Assembly: GCA_036287865.1 (NCBI GenBank)
Contig: CP126743.1
Span: 930,001 to 994,000, forward strand
Direction: 5' to 3'
DNA: 64,000 nucleotides
Source: Fluviibacter phosphoraccumulans_A
GTDB lineage: Bacteria; Pseudomonadota; Gammaproteobacteria; Burkholderiales; Rhodocyclaceae
In this document: piece by piece, positions 45,488 through 54,280 of the stretch
Layout: every line of letters starts with the position of its first letter
Numbering within the stretch: position 1 is the stretch's first letter
Translations under genes and position numbers: made by a program
The notes under the pieces: model-generated
Seen by the model: only the letters and a program-made list of their open reading frames with translations
The model's database searches: none
Told to the model about the DNA's origin: nothing

Positions 45488-45528
45488 GGGGCAAGGTTAC
45501 CCTTGCCCCCGCCGGATCGGTGATCCGG
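45488..45528 (-). terminator. Tandem hairpins between dnaK and dnaJ
   Basis: Read on the minus strand, CCGGATC/GATCCGG (45512-45528) is followed by GGGGCAAGG/CCTTGCCCC (45488-45496 with 45501-45509, loop of 4) and then TTTTGCATTTT. Probably a partial terminator or processing site that sets the dnaK:dnaJ ratio. Confidence 0.65.
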
Positions 45529-45530
45529 GA

Positions 45531-47459
45531 TTACTTCTTGTCTTTCACTTCGGTGAACTCGGCGTCCACCACATCACCGTCTGGCTGCTTGCCGGCATCG
45601 GCTTGGGCACTGGCGCCAGGCGCTGCATCTGCATCGCCACCTTCACCACCGGCCAGTTGGGCCAGGGCTTGCGAGGTTTGCATCAGCGCTTCAGCTTTCT
45701 TCTCGATCTCGGCCTTGTCGGTGCCGCGGACAGCATCTTCTACGTCCTTGGCAGCGGCTTCGATCTTGGCTTTCTCATCAGCCGGGATATTGTCGCCCAG
45801 TTCGGTCAGCATCTTGCGCACGCTGTGAACAGCCGCGTCGGCACCGTTGCGGGCATCAGCCAGCTCACGTGCTTTGTGGTCTTCCGCAGCATTGGCTTCG
45901 GCATCCTTGACCATGCGCTGGATTTCTTCTTCCGACAGACCGGTGTTGGCCTTGATGGTGATCTTATTTTCCTTGCCGGTCTGCTTGTCTTTGGCAGACA
46001 CATGCAGGATGCCGTTCGAGTCGATGTCGAAGGTGACTTCGATCTGCGGTGTACCGCGAGCAGCGGCAGGAATGCCTTCCAGGTTGAATTGACCCAGGCT
46101 CTTGTTGCCCGAAGCCATTTCACGCTCACCTTGCAGGATGTGAATGGTCACGGCCGACTGGTTGTCGTCTGCGGTCGAGAAGACCTGGCTGGCCTTGGTT
46201 GGGATGGTGGTGTTCTTCGGGATGAGCTTGGTCATCACGCCGCCCAGAGTTTCGATACCCAGGGTGAGTGGCGACACGTCGAGCAGCAGCACGTCTTTCA
46301 CGTCACCTTGCAGCACGCCGCCTTGGACAGCCGCACCCACAGCCACGGCTTCATCCGGGTTAACGTCTTTGCGTGGCTCTTTGCCAAAGACTTCCTTCAC
46401 CTTGTCTTGTACCTTAGGCATACGCGACATACCGCCGACCAGGATGACATCGCTGATGTCAGAAGCCGAGCAACCGGCGTCTTTCATTGCGGTGACACAT
46501 GGGGCAATGGTGCGCTCGATCAGATTGTCAACCAGGCTTTCGAACTTAGCGCGGGTGATCTTCATGGTCAGGTGCTTCGGACCGCTGGCATCAGCCGTGA
46601 TGTATGGCAGATTGATTTCGGTCTGTTGCGCCGACGACAGTTCGATCTTAGCCTTTTCAGCGGCTTCTTTCAGGCGCTGCAGGGCCAGGACGTCGTTCTT
46701 CAGATCGGCACCGGATTCTTTCTTGAATTCGGTGACGATGTAGTCGATCAGACGCTGGTCGAAGTCTTCACCGCCTAGGAAGGTATCGCCGTTAGTCGAT
46801 AGCACTTCGAACTGGTGCTCACCATCGATCTCCGAAATGTCGATGATCGAGATATCAAACGTACCGCCACCGAGGTCGAACACGGCAATCTTGCGATCGC
46901 CTTCTTTTTTGTCCATACCGAAAGCCAGTGCGGCGGCAGTTGGTTCGTTGATGATGCGTTTGACTTCCAGACCGGCGATGCGGCCGGCATCTTTGGTGGC
47001 CTGACGCTGGCTGTCGTTGAAGTAGGCCGGTACCGTGATTACGGCTTCAGTCACTTCTTCCCCCAGATAGTCTTCAGCGGCCTTCTTCATTTTGCGCAGG
47101 ACTTCAGCAGACACCTGTTGTGGTGCCATCTTCTTGTCGTTCAGCACTTCAACCCAGGCGTCGCCATTGTCTGCCTTGGTGATTTTGAACGGCATCAGGC
47201 TGATGTCCTTCTGGACTTCCTTGTCTTCAAAGCGACGACCGATCAGACGCTTGATAGCGTATAGGGTGTTCTTCGGGTTGGTTACAGCCTGACGCTTGGC
47301 CGGTGCGCCAACGAGGACTTCACCATCGTTGGCATAAGCAATGATCGACGGGGTAGTGCGGGCGCCTTCTGCGTTTTCAATAACCTTCGGCGTGCCGTTT
47401 TCCATGACGGAAACGCACGAGTTGGTGGTGCCGAGGTCAATACCGATAATTTTTCTCAT
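45531..47459 (-). CDS. dnaK: Chaperone protein DnaK (Hsp70)
   Basis: DnaK is the main ATP-dependent folding chaperone. The 642-residue protein starts MRKIIGIDLGTTNSCVSVME and contains VPAYFNDSQRQATKDAGRIAG near residues 143-163, VFDLGGGTFDISI near 193-205, VILVGGMSRMPKVQ near 338-351 and the substrate domain from DVSPLTLGIETLGG. Length and motifs are standard. A sigma-32-like promoter and a 10-bp inverted repeat lie upstream. Confidence 0.97.
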   Translation of the reverse strand: MRKIIGIDLGTTNSCVSVMENGTPKVIENAEGARTTPSIIAYANDGEVLVGAPAKRQAVTNPKNTLYAIKRLIGRRFEDKEVQKDISLMPFKITKADNGDAWVEVLNDKKMAPQQVSAEVLRKMKKAAEDYLGEEVTEAVITVPAYFNDSQRQATKDAGRIAGLEVKRIINEPTAAALAFGMDKKEGDRKIAVFDLGGGTFDISIIDISEIDGEHQFEVLSTNGDTFLGGEDFDQRLIDYIVTEFKKESGADLKNDVLALQRLKEAAEKAKIELSSAQQTEINLPYITADASGPKHLTMKITRAKFESLVDNLIERTIAPCVTAMKDAGCSASDISDVILVGGMSRMPKVQDKVKEVFGKEPRKDVNPDEAVAVGAAVQGGVLQGDVKDVLLLDVSPLTLGIETLGGVMTKLIPKNTTIPTKASQVFSTADDNQSAVTIHILQGEREMASGNKSLGQFNLEGIPAAARGTPQIEVTFDIDSNGILHVSAKDKQTGKENKITIKANTGLSEEEIQRMVKDAEANAAEDHKARELADARNGADAAVHSVRKMLTELGDNIPADEKAKIEAAAKDVEDAVRGTDKAEIEKKAEALMQTSQALAQLAGGEGGDADAAPGASAQADAGKQPDGDVVDAEFTEVKDKK

Positions 47460-47501
47460 AGATTCTTATCCTTGTTGTTCGCTAAGTGATTGATTGATTG
47501 A

Positions 47502-47533
47502 GTGAAACAAGACTTTGTTGTTGCTTGTTTCAC
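47502..47533 (-). promoter_or_regulatory. 10-bp inverted repeat in the dnaK leader
   Basis: GTGAAACAAG (47502-47511) and CTTGTTTCAC (47524-47533) are exact reverse complements 12 bases apart, between the proposed promoter and the dnaK start. It would form a hairpin in the mRNA leader. It is not the CIRCE element bound by HrcA (TTAGCACTC-N9-GAGTGCTAA). Confidence 0.6.
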
Positions 47534-47546
47534 CGACATGACGGCT

Positions 47547-47574
47547 ATATAAGGCCGCCATGCCCGTTTTCAAG
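47547..47574 (-). promoter_or_regulatory. Sigma-32-like promoter of dnaK
   Basis: On the minus strand CTTGAAA (47574-47568) is a perfect heat-shock -35. After 13 bases comes CCTTATAT (47554-47547), a six-of-eight match to CCCCATNT. It lies about 90 bp upstream of the dnaK start, inside the grpE-dnaK gap. Confidence 0.6.
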
Positions 47575-47589
47575 GGTTTTTGCCGATAT

Positions 47590-48138
47590 TTAGCCGTTGG
47601 CCACGGTGACCATGGCCGGGCGCAGGACGCGGTCGGACAGCTGGTAGCCTTTTTGCAGTACGTTCACCACGGTGTTTCCTGGTTGGTCGGCGTCGACCAT
47701 AGCAATGGCCTGGTGTTGATTCGGGTCGAACTTGTCTCCGGCTGCAGGGTTTTCAACCTTCATGCCGCTGCGCTCCAGGGCACTGAGCAGTTGCTTCTGG
47801 GTCAGCTCCACACCCGAACGCAGGGTAGCTGCATCAGCCCCGGTATCGCCCAGGGCGGCATCGAGGCTGTCACACACGGCGATGAGTTCGCGGGCAAACT
47901 TCTCGACGGCAAATTTGTGGGCTTTGGTGACATCTTCAGCGGCGCGACGACGTAGGTTTTCACCATCGGCCTTGGCTCGTAAGTAAGCATCCTGCAGTTC
48001 AGCGACTTTGGATTCCAGTGCAGTGATTTGAGCTTCAGGCGTTGCAGCAGCTTCCGGAGCTGATTCTGCGGCAGCCTCCGTGGCGGCATTTTCTTTGACG
48101 AGTGGTTCCTGGTGTTGTTCTTGATGTTGTTCGGTCAT
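47590..48138 (-). CDS. grpE: Nucleotide exchange factor GrpE
   Basis: GrpE releases ADP from DnaK and acts as a thermosensor. From ATG 48138 (MTEQHQEQHQEPLV) it has 182 residues: an acidic, disordered start, a long coiled coil (ITALESKVAELQDAYLRAKAD then GENLRRRAAED) and a beta-wing domain ending GYQLSDRVLRPAMVTVANG. CAGGAGCA is a good ribosome binding site. A longer in-frame version from 48216 lacks similarity. Confidence 0.94.
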   Translation of the reverse strand: MTEQHQEQHQEPLVKENAATEAAAESAPEAAATPEAQITALESKVAELQDAYLRAKADGENLRRRAAEDVTKAHKFAVEKFARELIAVCDSLDAALGDTGADAATLRSGVELTQKQLLSALERSGMKVENPAAGDKFDPNQHQAIAMVDADQPGNTVVNVLQKGYQLSDRVLRPAMVTVANG

Positions 48139-48189
48139 GTCGGTTGTGCTCCTGTTTCTTGAACGCTTGAAAAATGGAAATTTCATTAC

Positions 48190-48217
48190 AAATGGGGATG
48201 CCTGTCGTTTATTCAAG
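48190..48217 (-). promoter_or_regulatory. Strong sigma-32 promoter of grpE, overlapping the hemH stop
   Basis: On the minus strand CTTGAAT (48217-48211) and CCCCATTT (48197-48190) are separated by 13 bases, a near-perfect heat-shock promoter. The -35 box is formed by the last two codons and first stop base of hemH. Confidence 0.75.
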
Positions 48218-49324
48218 TGCCCCCAGGGGTTTGGCGCGTGCCGCTTGTGTAGCTAGCTCGGCCGGCGAGCTGGCTTGTTTTGGCCATCCAGCCAGATGCT
48301 TTTCTGTGAGATCGGCCAGCGCGTTGATCCAGGCGGTGTCTTCGTTCAGGCAAGGCAGGTAGTGGAAGTGCTCACCACCGGCGGTGAGGAAAGCTGAACG
48401 GACTTCCAGATTAATTTCTTCCAGGGTTTCCAGGCAGTCGGCGGTAAAGCCGGGGCAGAGCACGTCGACCCGTTTAACGCCCTGTTTGGCGAGATCGATC
48501 AGCGTGGGTTCCGTGTAAGGTTCCACCCACTTGGCTTTGCCGAATCGGGATTGGAATGTGGCGATAACGCATTCTGCGGGCAGGGTGAGCGCTTCTGCGA
48601 CCAGCCGCGCTGTTTTATGGCATTCGCAGAAATAGGGGTCACCCAGTTTGAGATTACGTTCCGGTAGGCCGTGAAAACTCATAACCAATCGGTAGCTATT
48701 GTCCGGCAGTGCGGGCGGCAGGTTGAGTTGCCAATGGGCTTTGATCTGGTCCGCAATTGCATTGATATAGCCACGATCGTCGGCAAAGCTGCGGATATAG
48801 CGTAATTCAGGCTGGTTGCGTAGACCGGTGATCCAGTTCAGTGCCTGGTCGATAGCCGTGGCGGTGGTGCTGGCCGAAAACTGCGGGTACATAGGCACCA
48901 GCAAGATGCGTGTGGCGTTGTCGGTACGCAGTTGTTCCAACACAGCGGGAATGCTGCGCGGGCCATTACCGGCATAGCGCATCGCCCAGGTAATGATGAG
49001 ATCCTGATAGCCGCGCTGCTGCAGGGTTTCGGCCAGCAGACGGGTCTGGGCTTCGGTGTGCACCATCAGCGGGGAGCCCTGGTCTGTCCAGATGGTGGCG
49101 TATTTGGCCGCCGATTTCTTAGGGCGCACTTGCAGAATGATGCCGTGCAGAATCGCTAGCCAGATCAGGCGTGGAATTTCGACGACACGTGGATCGCCCA
49201 GAAATTCCGCCAGGTAGCGTTTAACAGCAGCCGGGGTGGGGGCATCCGGTGTGCCCAGGTTAACCAGGACAGTAGCGGTTTTGGCGGGTGTGCCGTGACG
49301 CCAGGCGGGTGGGGTTTTGTTCAT
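48209..49324 (-). CDS. hemH: Ferrochelatase
   Basis: HemH inserts ferrous iron into protoporphyrin IX in the last step of heme synthesis. The 371-residue protein has TATVLVNLGTPDAPTPAAVKRYLAEF near the N-terminus, LLVPMYPQFSASTTA near 145-159, and MSFHGLPERN near 214-223 with the metal-binding His; FQSRFGKAKWVEPYT near 263 and CPGFTADCLETLEEI near 296-310 are also present. It sits between hrcA and grpE on the same strand. Confidence 0.96.
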   Translation of the reverse strand: MNKTPPAWRHGTPAKTATVLVNLGTPDAPTPAAVKRYLAEFLGDPRVVEIPRLIWLAILHGIILQVRPKKSAAKYATIWTDQGSPLMVHTEAQTRLLAETLQQRGYQDLIITWAMRYAGNGPRSIPAVLEQLRTDNATRILLVPMYPQFSASTTATAIDQALNWITGLRNQPELRYIRSFADDRGYINAIADQIKAHWQLNLPPALPDNSYRLVMSFHGLPERNLKLGDPYFCECHKTARLVAEALTLPAECVIATFQSRFGKAKWVEPYTEPTLIDLAKQGVKRVDVLCPGFTADCLETLEEINLEVRSAFLTAGGEHFHYLPCLNEDTAWINALADLTEKHLAGWPKQASSPAELATQAARAKPLGALE

Positions 49325-49363
49325 TAAAGGAACATGCGGTGAGGTAGATACGGGGTGCAGTGA

Positions 49364-50462
49364 TTAGCCCTGAGCCTGTTCGGTCAGAGCACTGGAGAGC
49401 AGTTGGGCAGTAATGTCGACAATGGGAATCACGCGATCATAGGCCATACGGGTTGGGCCGATGACGCCAACCGAACCGACGACCTGGCCTTCTACCTGGT
49501 AAGGGGCGGTGACCACGCTGCATTCATCGAGTGTGGCGATACCGGATTCCTGGCCAATATACAGACGTACGCCTTCGGCCTGATGCGCTAGATCCAGAAG
49601 CCGCACGAGCGCGGTACGCTGTTCGAACAGATCAAATAGTTCACGCAGGCGGCGCATATTGGAGCTGAGGTCATCAACATCGAGCAGATTTTTTTCGCCG
49701 GAGATCACGGTCTCTGATTCGCGCGGCATGAGTGTTTCGCTGCTAGCGGTGAGCGACACGGTCATCAAGGCCTGCATATCGGTACGGATACGGGTGAGTT
49801 CGTCGTGCACCCGATGGCGCATCTGTTCAAGTTCAAGACCGACAAAGTTCTGGTTCAGGGTGTTGGCGGCTTCGGTCAGTTCGGCAGCGCTGTAGGCGCA
49901 GTCGGTGGTCAGAATCCGGTTTTGCACATTGCCATCATTGGTCACCAGAACGAGTAGAACCCGTTGCTCAGGGGGGGCAATAAATCCGATCTGGCGAATC
50001 CGCTTGCTGGTGTGGCGGGGGGGCGATGACGATGCCGGCAAAGTGGGTGAGGTCAGAGAGCAAGCGCGAGGCATGATTAATAATTTTGCCCGGCTGTGCA
50101 CTGGCGCCGGCCAGCTCAGCCAGAATGCGGGCATGGTCCATCTGTTCCAGCGGTTGCATGGTGAGCAGAGAGTCAACAAAGAAACGGTAGCCACGTGGGG
50201 TGGGGATGCGTCCTGCCGATGTGTGCGGGCTGGCAATAAAGCCCAGATCTTCCAGATCGGCCATCACATTACGGACAGTGGCTGCTAACAGATCCAAGCC
50301 AGAGGCGCGCGACAGCACGCGAGAGCCCACTGGTGCACCTTCGGCGATGTAGCTTTCAACCAGCGTCTTGAGAAGGACGCAGGAACGATCATCCAGCGGC
50401 ATAGGCGCAGAAGACTGTTTTGGCGAGGCAGAAATAATGCCGGCGGGTGATTTCGGGTGCAT
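49364..50462 (-). pseudogene. hrcA: Heat-inducible repressor gene hrcA with a homopolymer frameshift
   Basis: HrcA represses class I heat-shock genes. The N-part from ATG 50462 (or an internal ATG giving MPLDDRSCVLLKTLVESYI) has the winged helix SGLDLLAATVRNVMADLEDLGF and SPHTSAGRIPTPRGYRFFVD. It ends at FAGIVIAPP, where seven Cs (G7 on the plus strand at 50017-50023) shift the frame. With six Cs it continues RHTSKRIRQIGFIAPPEQRV and the second part runs normally to EQAQG at 49364 with GVRLYIGQES and VGSVGVIGPTRMAYDRV. Everything else is intact, so this is either a recent loss, a switchable tract or a base-calling error. About 365 residues if repaired. Confidence 0.8.
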
Positions 50463-50535
50463 GGAATAGATTCTACAAAATTATTCTGTGGTTTAATCGG
50501 GTTCTGTTGCGGATAAGACGAAATGCGGAGTCGGA

Positions 50536-51495
50536 TTGATATCGTACCCATGGCCGTTAACGGTAGCACTGATCGGTCGCCAGGAAAGCACTGAAGTAGC
50601 AGACTCGATTGTGGCCCTTGCCGGGTTCTTTCACGCGCGTGACGTGAATGTGCTGGTTGAAACAGAAACAGCGATTGAAGTCGGTCAGTTGCTCGGGAGT
50701 GATGCGCTGGCATCGGCCGAATGCGCCGATTTCGCCCGGATTGGTGGTGCAGCTGAAATAGCTATCGTGGTAGGCGGCGATGGCACGTTGTTGCATGCCG
50801 CGCGCCAGCTGGCCCGTTACGACATGCCGCTGGTTGGCATTAACCAGGGTCGGTTGGGTTTTATGACGGATATTGCCCGCTCCGCCATGATCGAAGCCAT
50901 GACGCTGCTGATGGAAGGCAAGTTCACCCCTGAGGATCGATTGTTGCTGGATACCGAGGTGGTGTTTGGTGGTGCGTCTTCCGAATTGCAGCCCATGGCC
51001 AACTTGGCTTTTAACGATGTGGTGATCGATAAAGGCGCTACCGGCCGGATGATTGAATTTGAGCTGCGGGTGGACGATGAATTTATTTATAGCGCCCGTG
51101 CGGATGGGCTGATTATTTGTACGCCAACGGGTTCGACGGCTTATGCCTTGTCGGCCAATGGCCCGATTTTGCACCCGAAGCTGGGTGGTATTGCGCTGGT
51201 GCCGTTGTGCCCACATGCTTTATCGAATCGACCGATTACCTTGCCAGATACGGCGTGCATTGAAGTGCGCCTGGTGCAAGGGGCTAATGCCCGTGCCCAC
51301 TTTGATGGCCAGGAAACCGTTGATCTGATGCCGGGAGACGGGGTGCGTTTAGTGAAATCACCGCACAAAATTAAACTGTTGCATCCGCCGTCCTACAGTT
51401 ATTTCGCCATGCTGCGCCAGAAACTGCATTGGAGCGAAGGGCCGAGTATTCGGCCGGGTCTGGTGGTTAATACGCCTTGCGGTAAGCCGGACTAA
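50536..51495 (+). CDS. nadK: NAD kinase
   Basis: NadK phosphorylates NAD to NADP. The 319-residue protein from a TTG at 50536 (GGAG five bases upstream) starts MISYPWPLTVALIGRQEST. It has IVVGGDGTLLHAARQLA near residues 75-91, GINQGRLGFMTDI near 99-111, LAFNDVVIDKG near 157-167 and TPTGSTAYALSANGPI near 196-211, all of which are diagnostic. It is divergent from hrcA across 73 bp with no CIRCE sequence. Confidence 0.94.
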   Translation: MISYPWPLTVALIGRQESTEVADSIVALAGFFHARDVNVLVETETAIEVGQLLGSDALASAECADFARIGGAAEIAIVVGGDGTLLHAARQLARYDMPLVGINQGRLGFMTDIARSAMIEAMTLLMEGKFTPEDRLLLDTEVVFGGASSELQPMANLAFNDVVIDKGATGRMIEFELRVDDEFIYSARADGLIICTPTGSTAYALSANGPILHPKLGGIALVPLCPHALSNRPITLPDTACIEVRLVQGANARAHFDGQETVDLMPGDGVRLVKSPHKIKLLHPPSYSYFAMLRQKLHWSEGPSIRPGLVVNTPCGKPD

Positions 51496-51498
51496 GCG

Positions 51499-53169
51499 AT
51501 GCTGTGCCGCCTGGAGATTCGGGATTTTGTGCTGGTGCATGCCCTGGCGCTGGATTTCCAGCCGGGGTTTGGCGCGCTCACCGGAGAAACGGGCGCAGGT
51601 AAATTGCTACTGATTGATGCGTTAGCTTTTGTGTTGGGTGAGCGAGCGGAAGCAGAGCTAATCCGGTCCGGTGCCTCACGTGCCGAGGTGACAGCCGAAT
51701 TTGATGCATCAACCGATCCAGCCTTTGCGGCCTGGTTTGCCGAGCAGGCGATACCACTGGAGTCTGGTGAAGGGGTTTTGATCCGGTGCGTGCTTGAGGC
51801 GGCAGGGCGGTCACGTGCCTTTATTAATGGTGTGCCAGTCACTTTGCAGCAAGTGCGAACTGCGGGTGAGTGGTTGCTGGATATTCATGGGCAGCACGCG
51901 CATCAGTCCTTGTTGCGGGCCGATGCCCAGCGCCAATTGCTGGATGAGTTTGGTCAGTTGCAGGCTCAGGCACGCACCGTCGCCGTAGCCTGGCGAGAAT
52001 GGGCAGCTGCACGCCAGGCCCTGGCCGATGCGGGCAAACGGTCTGGGGAGATAGCGGCGCGGCGTGAAACGCTGGACAGACAGATCAAGGCGTTGTCTGA
52101 GTTGGCTAATGATCAGCCGGATTGGGGTTGGCAAGACATGGGCGAAACGCAGTCGCGATTGGCTCACGCATCCAGCCTCATAGAACTGACCCAGAGTGCC
52201 GTCGATGTGTTGGGTGAGGGTGATGAGCCCGTGTTAACCCTATTGGGTCGTTTGCAACATCGGCTACAGGAAGGTGCTGGGCTGGATAACCGTTTGCAGG
52301 AACCGACGGATCTACTGTCAGCGGCCAGTAACGAGCTTTCTGAGGCGCTGACCCTGTTACGTCGACACCTGGATCGTTTTGAAGTCGACCCTGTGCGTCT
52401 GGCAGAAACAGAACGCCGTATGGCGGCCATGCTGGAGTTGGCGCGTAAGCATCTGGTCGAGCCATCGGCTTTGCCGACGTTGTATCAGGATTTGCTGGCT
52501 GAAGCAGAACAACTGGCTGACGCCACCGATGTTGCAGCGCTTGAAGTTCGATCAAAGGCGACGGCGTTAGCTTATGCTGATGCCGCGGCTGTGCTGACGA
52601 AGGCGCGTACCAAGGCTGCCAAGACGCTTTCTAAAGGCGTGAGCGGTGCCGTGCAGGAGTTGGCGCTTGGGGGCGGTCAGTGCCGGGTCGCGCTGCAGCC
52701 GTTGGAGGGTGATAGCAGTGCGCACGGTAATGAGCGCGTTGAATTCCAGATTAGCGGATTGGCGGGCGACGATTGGCGTTCTTTGTCTAAGGTTGTGTCC
52801 GGCGGCGAGCTTTCCCGTATCAGTCTGGCAATTCAGGTGGTGACGAGTGCCTGTAGTGCCGTGCCAACATTGATTTTTGATGAAGTGGATGTGGGTATCG
52901 GCGGGGGTGTTGCCGAGGTGGCTGGTCGATTGCTGGCCAAACTGGGCGAGCAACGTCAGGTGCTGTGCGTGACCCATCTGGCTCAGGTTGCGTCGCGTGC
53001 TGCCTGGCAGTGGCAGGTGAGCAAAGAAAAAACCGATGGATCATTCCAGAGCCTGGTGCAAGGCCTCGATGATGTGGCGCGTGTCGAAGAGATTGCCCGT
53101 ATGCTGGGTGGTGTCGAGATTACCGAGCGCACGCGGGCGCATGCAGCCGAGATGCTCGGCCTGGCCTAG
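51499..53169 (+). CDS. recN: DNA repair protein RecN, with altered Walker A
   Basis: RecN is an SMC-like ATPase for double-strand break repair. The 556-residue length is normal, with a long central coiled coil, the signature VSGGELSRISLAIQVV near residues 434-449, Walker B PTLIFDEVDVGIGGGVAEVAGRL near 456, and CVTHLAQVASRA near 491. The Walker A at residues 29-36 reads GETGAGKL, where the family has GETGAGKS: the Ser/Thr that holds the ATP-bound magnesium is Leu (TTG at 51604-51606; one C-to-T from TCG). This may abolish or weaken ATPase. It follows nadK by 3 bp. Confidence 0.93.
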   Translation: MLCRLEIRDFVLVHALALDFQPGFGALTGETGAGKLLLIDALAFVLGERAEAELIRSGASRAEVTAEFDASTDPAFAAWFAEQAIPLESGEGVLIRCVLEAAGRSRAFINGVPVTLQQVRTAGEWLLDIHGQHAHQSLLRADAQRQLLDEFGQLQAQARTVAVAWREWAAARQALADAGKRSGEIAARRETLDRQIKALSELANDQPDWGWQDMGETQSRLAHASSLIELTQSAVDVLGEGDEPVLTLLGRLQHRLQEGAGLDNRLQEPTDLLSAASNELSEALTLLRRHLDRFEVDPVRLAETERRMAAMLELARKHLVEPSALPTLYQDLLAEAEQLADATDVAALEVRSKATALAYADAAAVLTKARTKAAKTLSKGVSGAVQELALGGGQCRVALQPLEGDSSAHGNERVEFQISGLAGDDWRSLSKVVSGGELSRISLAIQVVTSACSAVPTLIFDEVDVGIGGGVAEVAGRLLAKLGEQRQVLCVTHLAQVASRAAWQWQVSKEKTDGSFQSLVQGLDDVARVEEIARMLGGVEITERTRAHAAEMLGLA

Positions 53170-53193
53170 GCAGAGTTTTTAGATTTCAGGGGG

Positions 53194-53634
53194 TTAGCGA
53201 ATCTGCTTGGTGGGTCGATGCGGGCAGGCGGAGTCGACACATTCCGCATACAGACATAAGTCGTGCGCCTGAATTCTAAAGCCGAGTTTGCCGGCGATCT
53301 CGGCCTGTTTCTTTTCGATTTCCGGGTCGCAAAATTCCACAACGCGGTCGCATTGCAAGCAGACCAGGTGGTCATGGTGCTCGCCACGATTTAGTTCAAA
53401 TACGGCTTTGCCCGATTCGAAATTCTGTTTCTGAAGTAAGCAGGCTTGTTCGAATTGTGTCAGAGCCCGATAAACCGTTGCCAGACCAATATCGACGCCA
53501 CTGGTGACCAGTATTTTGTAAACGTCGTCAGCTGTTAGGTGTTCATCACGTCGATTTTCAAAAATCTCGAGGATTTTCATCCGGGGCATGGTTGCTTTGA
53601 GGCCGGATTGCTGTAGGTCTTTCGGCGTGGGCAT
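53194..53634 (-). CDS. fur: Ferric uptake regulator Fur
   Basis: Fur represses iron uptake genes when bound to iron(II). The 146-residue protein has a winged helix (MPRMKILEIFENRRDEHLTADDVY), the metal-site histidine region NRGEHHDHLVCLQCDRVVEF near residues 88-107 with a CxxC zinc pair, and a second CVDSACPHR near the C-terminus. It is convergent with recN and divergent from bamE, the standard bamE/fur pair. No obvious Fur box lies in the 63 bp spacer. Confidence 0.95.
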   Translation of the reverse strand: MPTPKDLQQSGLKATMPRMKILEIFENRRDEHLTADDVYKILVTSGVDIGLATVYRALTQFEQACLLQKQNFESGKAVFELNRGEHHDHLVCLQCDRVVEFCDPEIEKKQAEIAGKLGFRIQAHDLCLYAECVDSACPHRPTKQIR

Positions 53635-53697
53635 AAAAGGATTCCTAATCTATAACTTCGGATATGATAGCGGCTTTTGCACTGAGCCGTTCTTCTC

Positions 53698-54267
53698 ATG
53701 TCCTCCTACCGGAAATTACCGTTGGCAGTTTTTAGCAAAGGCGCGGCCGGTTTTGGCTTGTTGTGCAGCTTTTTCCTGTTGAGCGGTTGCGCGGTGGAGC
53801 GCTATTTTCTTGAATACCGCGTTAATGTGCAGCAGGGTAATGTGGTCGAACAGAAAAATATAGCGCAATTGAAGCCGGGAATGACGCGCGACCAGGTGCG
53901 CTATGTCTTGGGTACGCCATTGTTGCAAGATCCGTTTCACGCGAATCGTTGGGACTATGTGTATCGGTATGAGGATGGCGCATCGGGCAACATCACCATG
54001 CGGAATATTTTCGTTTGCTTCAATGCGGCCGAGCAGCTAGAGCGTGCTGGTGGTGATGTGGCAGCGGCACAACCGGTAGGTGTGGAGATTACCGGGGATA
54101 TCACTGCAGACGCTAATGCTGCCGCGGATCTGGCCGCAGCAAAACGCGTCAATGAACCTCAAGTGATTGATCTGGGCAGTCTGCCAGAAGATGCAGAAGG
54201 CCCACCTGAGAACTCTGAGCCACCGAGCGACTCCTGGTGGTGGCGTTTTATCCATATATTCAAGTAA
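53698..54267 (+). CDS. bamE: Outer membrane assembly lipoprotein BamE (OmlA/SmpA)
   Basis: BamE is a small lipoprotein of the BAM complex. The 189-residue protein has a lipoprotein signal (FGLLCSFFLLSGCAVER; Cys near residue 31) and the BamE core NIAQLKPGMTRDQVRYVLGTP near residues 54-74 with DPFHANRWDYVYRYEDG. The C-terminal extension (about residues 115-189) is acidic and Ala/Pro-rich, longer than in enterics and common in Burkholderiales. Confidence 0.94.
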   Translation: MSSYRKLPLAVFSKGAAGFGLLCSFFLLSGCAVERYFLEYRVNVQQGNVVEQKNIAQLKPGMTRDQVRYVLGTPLLQDPFHANRWDYVYRYEDGASGNITMRNIFVCFNAAEQLERAGGDVAAAQPVGVEITGDITADANAAADLAAAKRVNEPQVIDLGSLPEDAEGPPENSEPPSDSWWWRFIHIFK

Positions 54268-54280
54268 ATAAGGAATTTCC

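Noticed and set aside
45480..46778. 432-codon frame antisense to dnaK
   Set aside because: Well-known type of antisense shadow over hsp70 genes; no independent support.
50463..50535. CIRCE operator between hrcA and nadK
   Set aside because: Neither TTAGCACTC nor its partner occurs; same for the dnaK leader.
53635..53697. Fur box in the fur/bamE spacer
   Set aside because: Only weak A/T-rich resemblance, below what chance would give.
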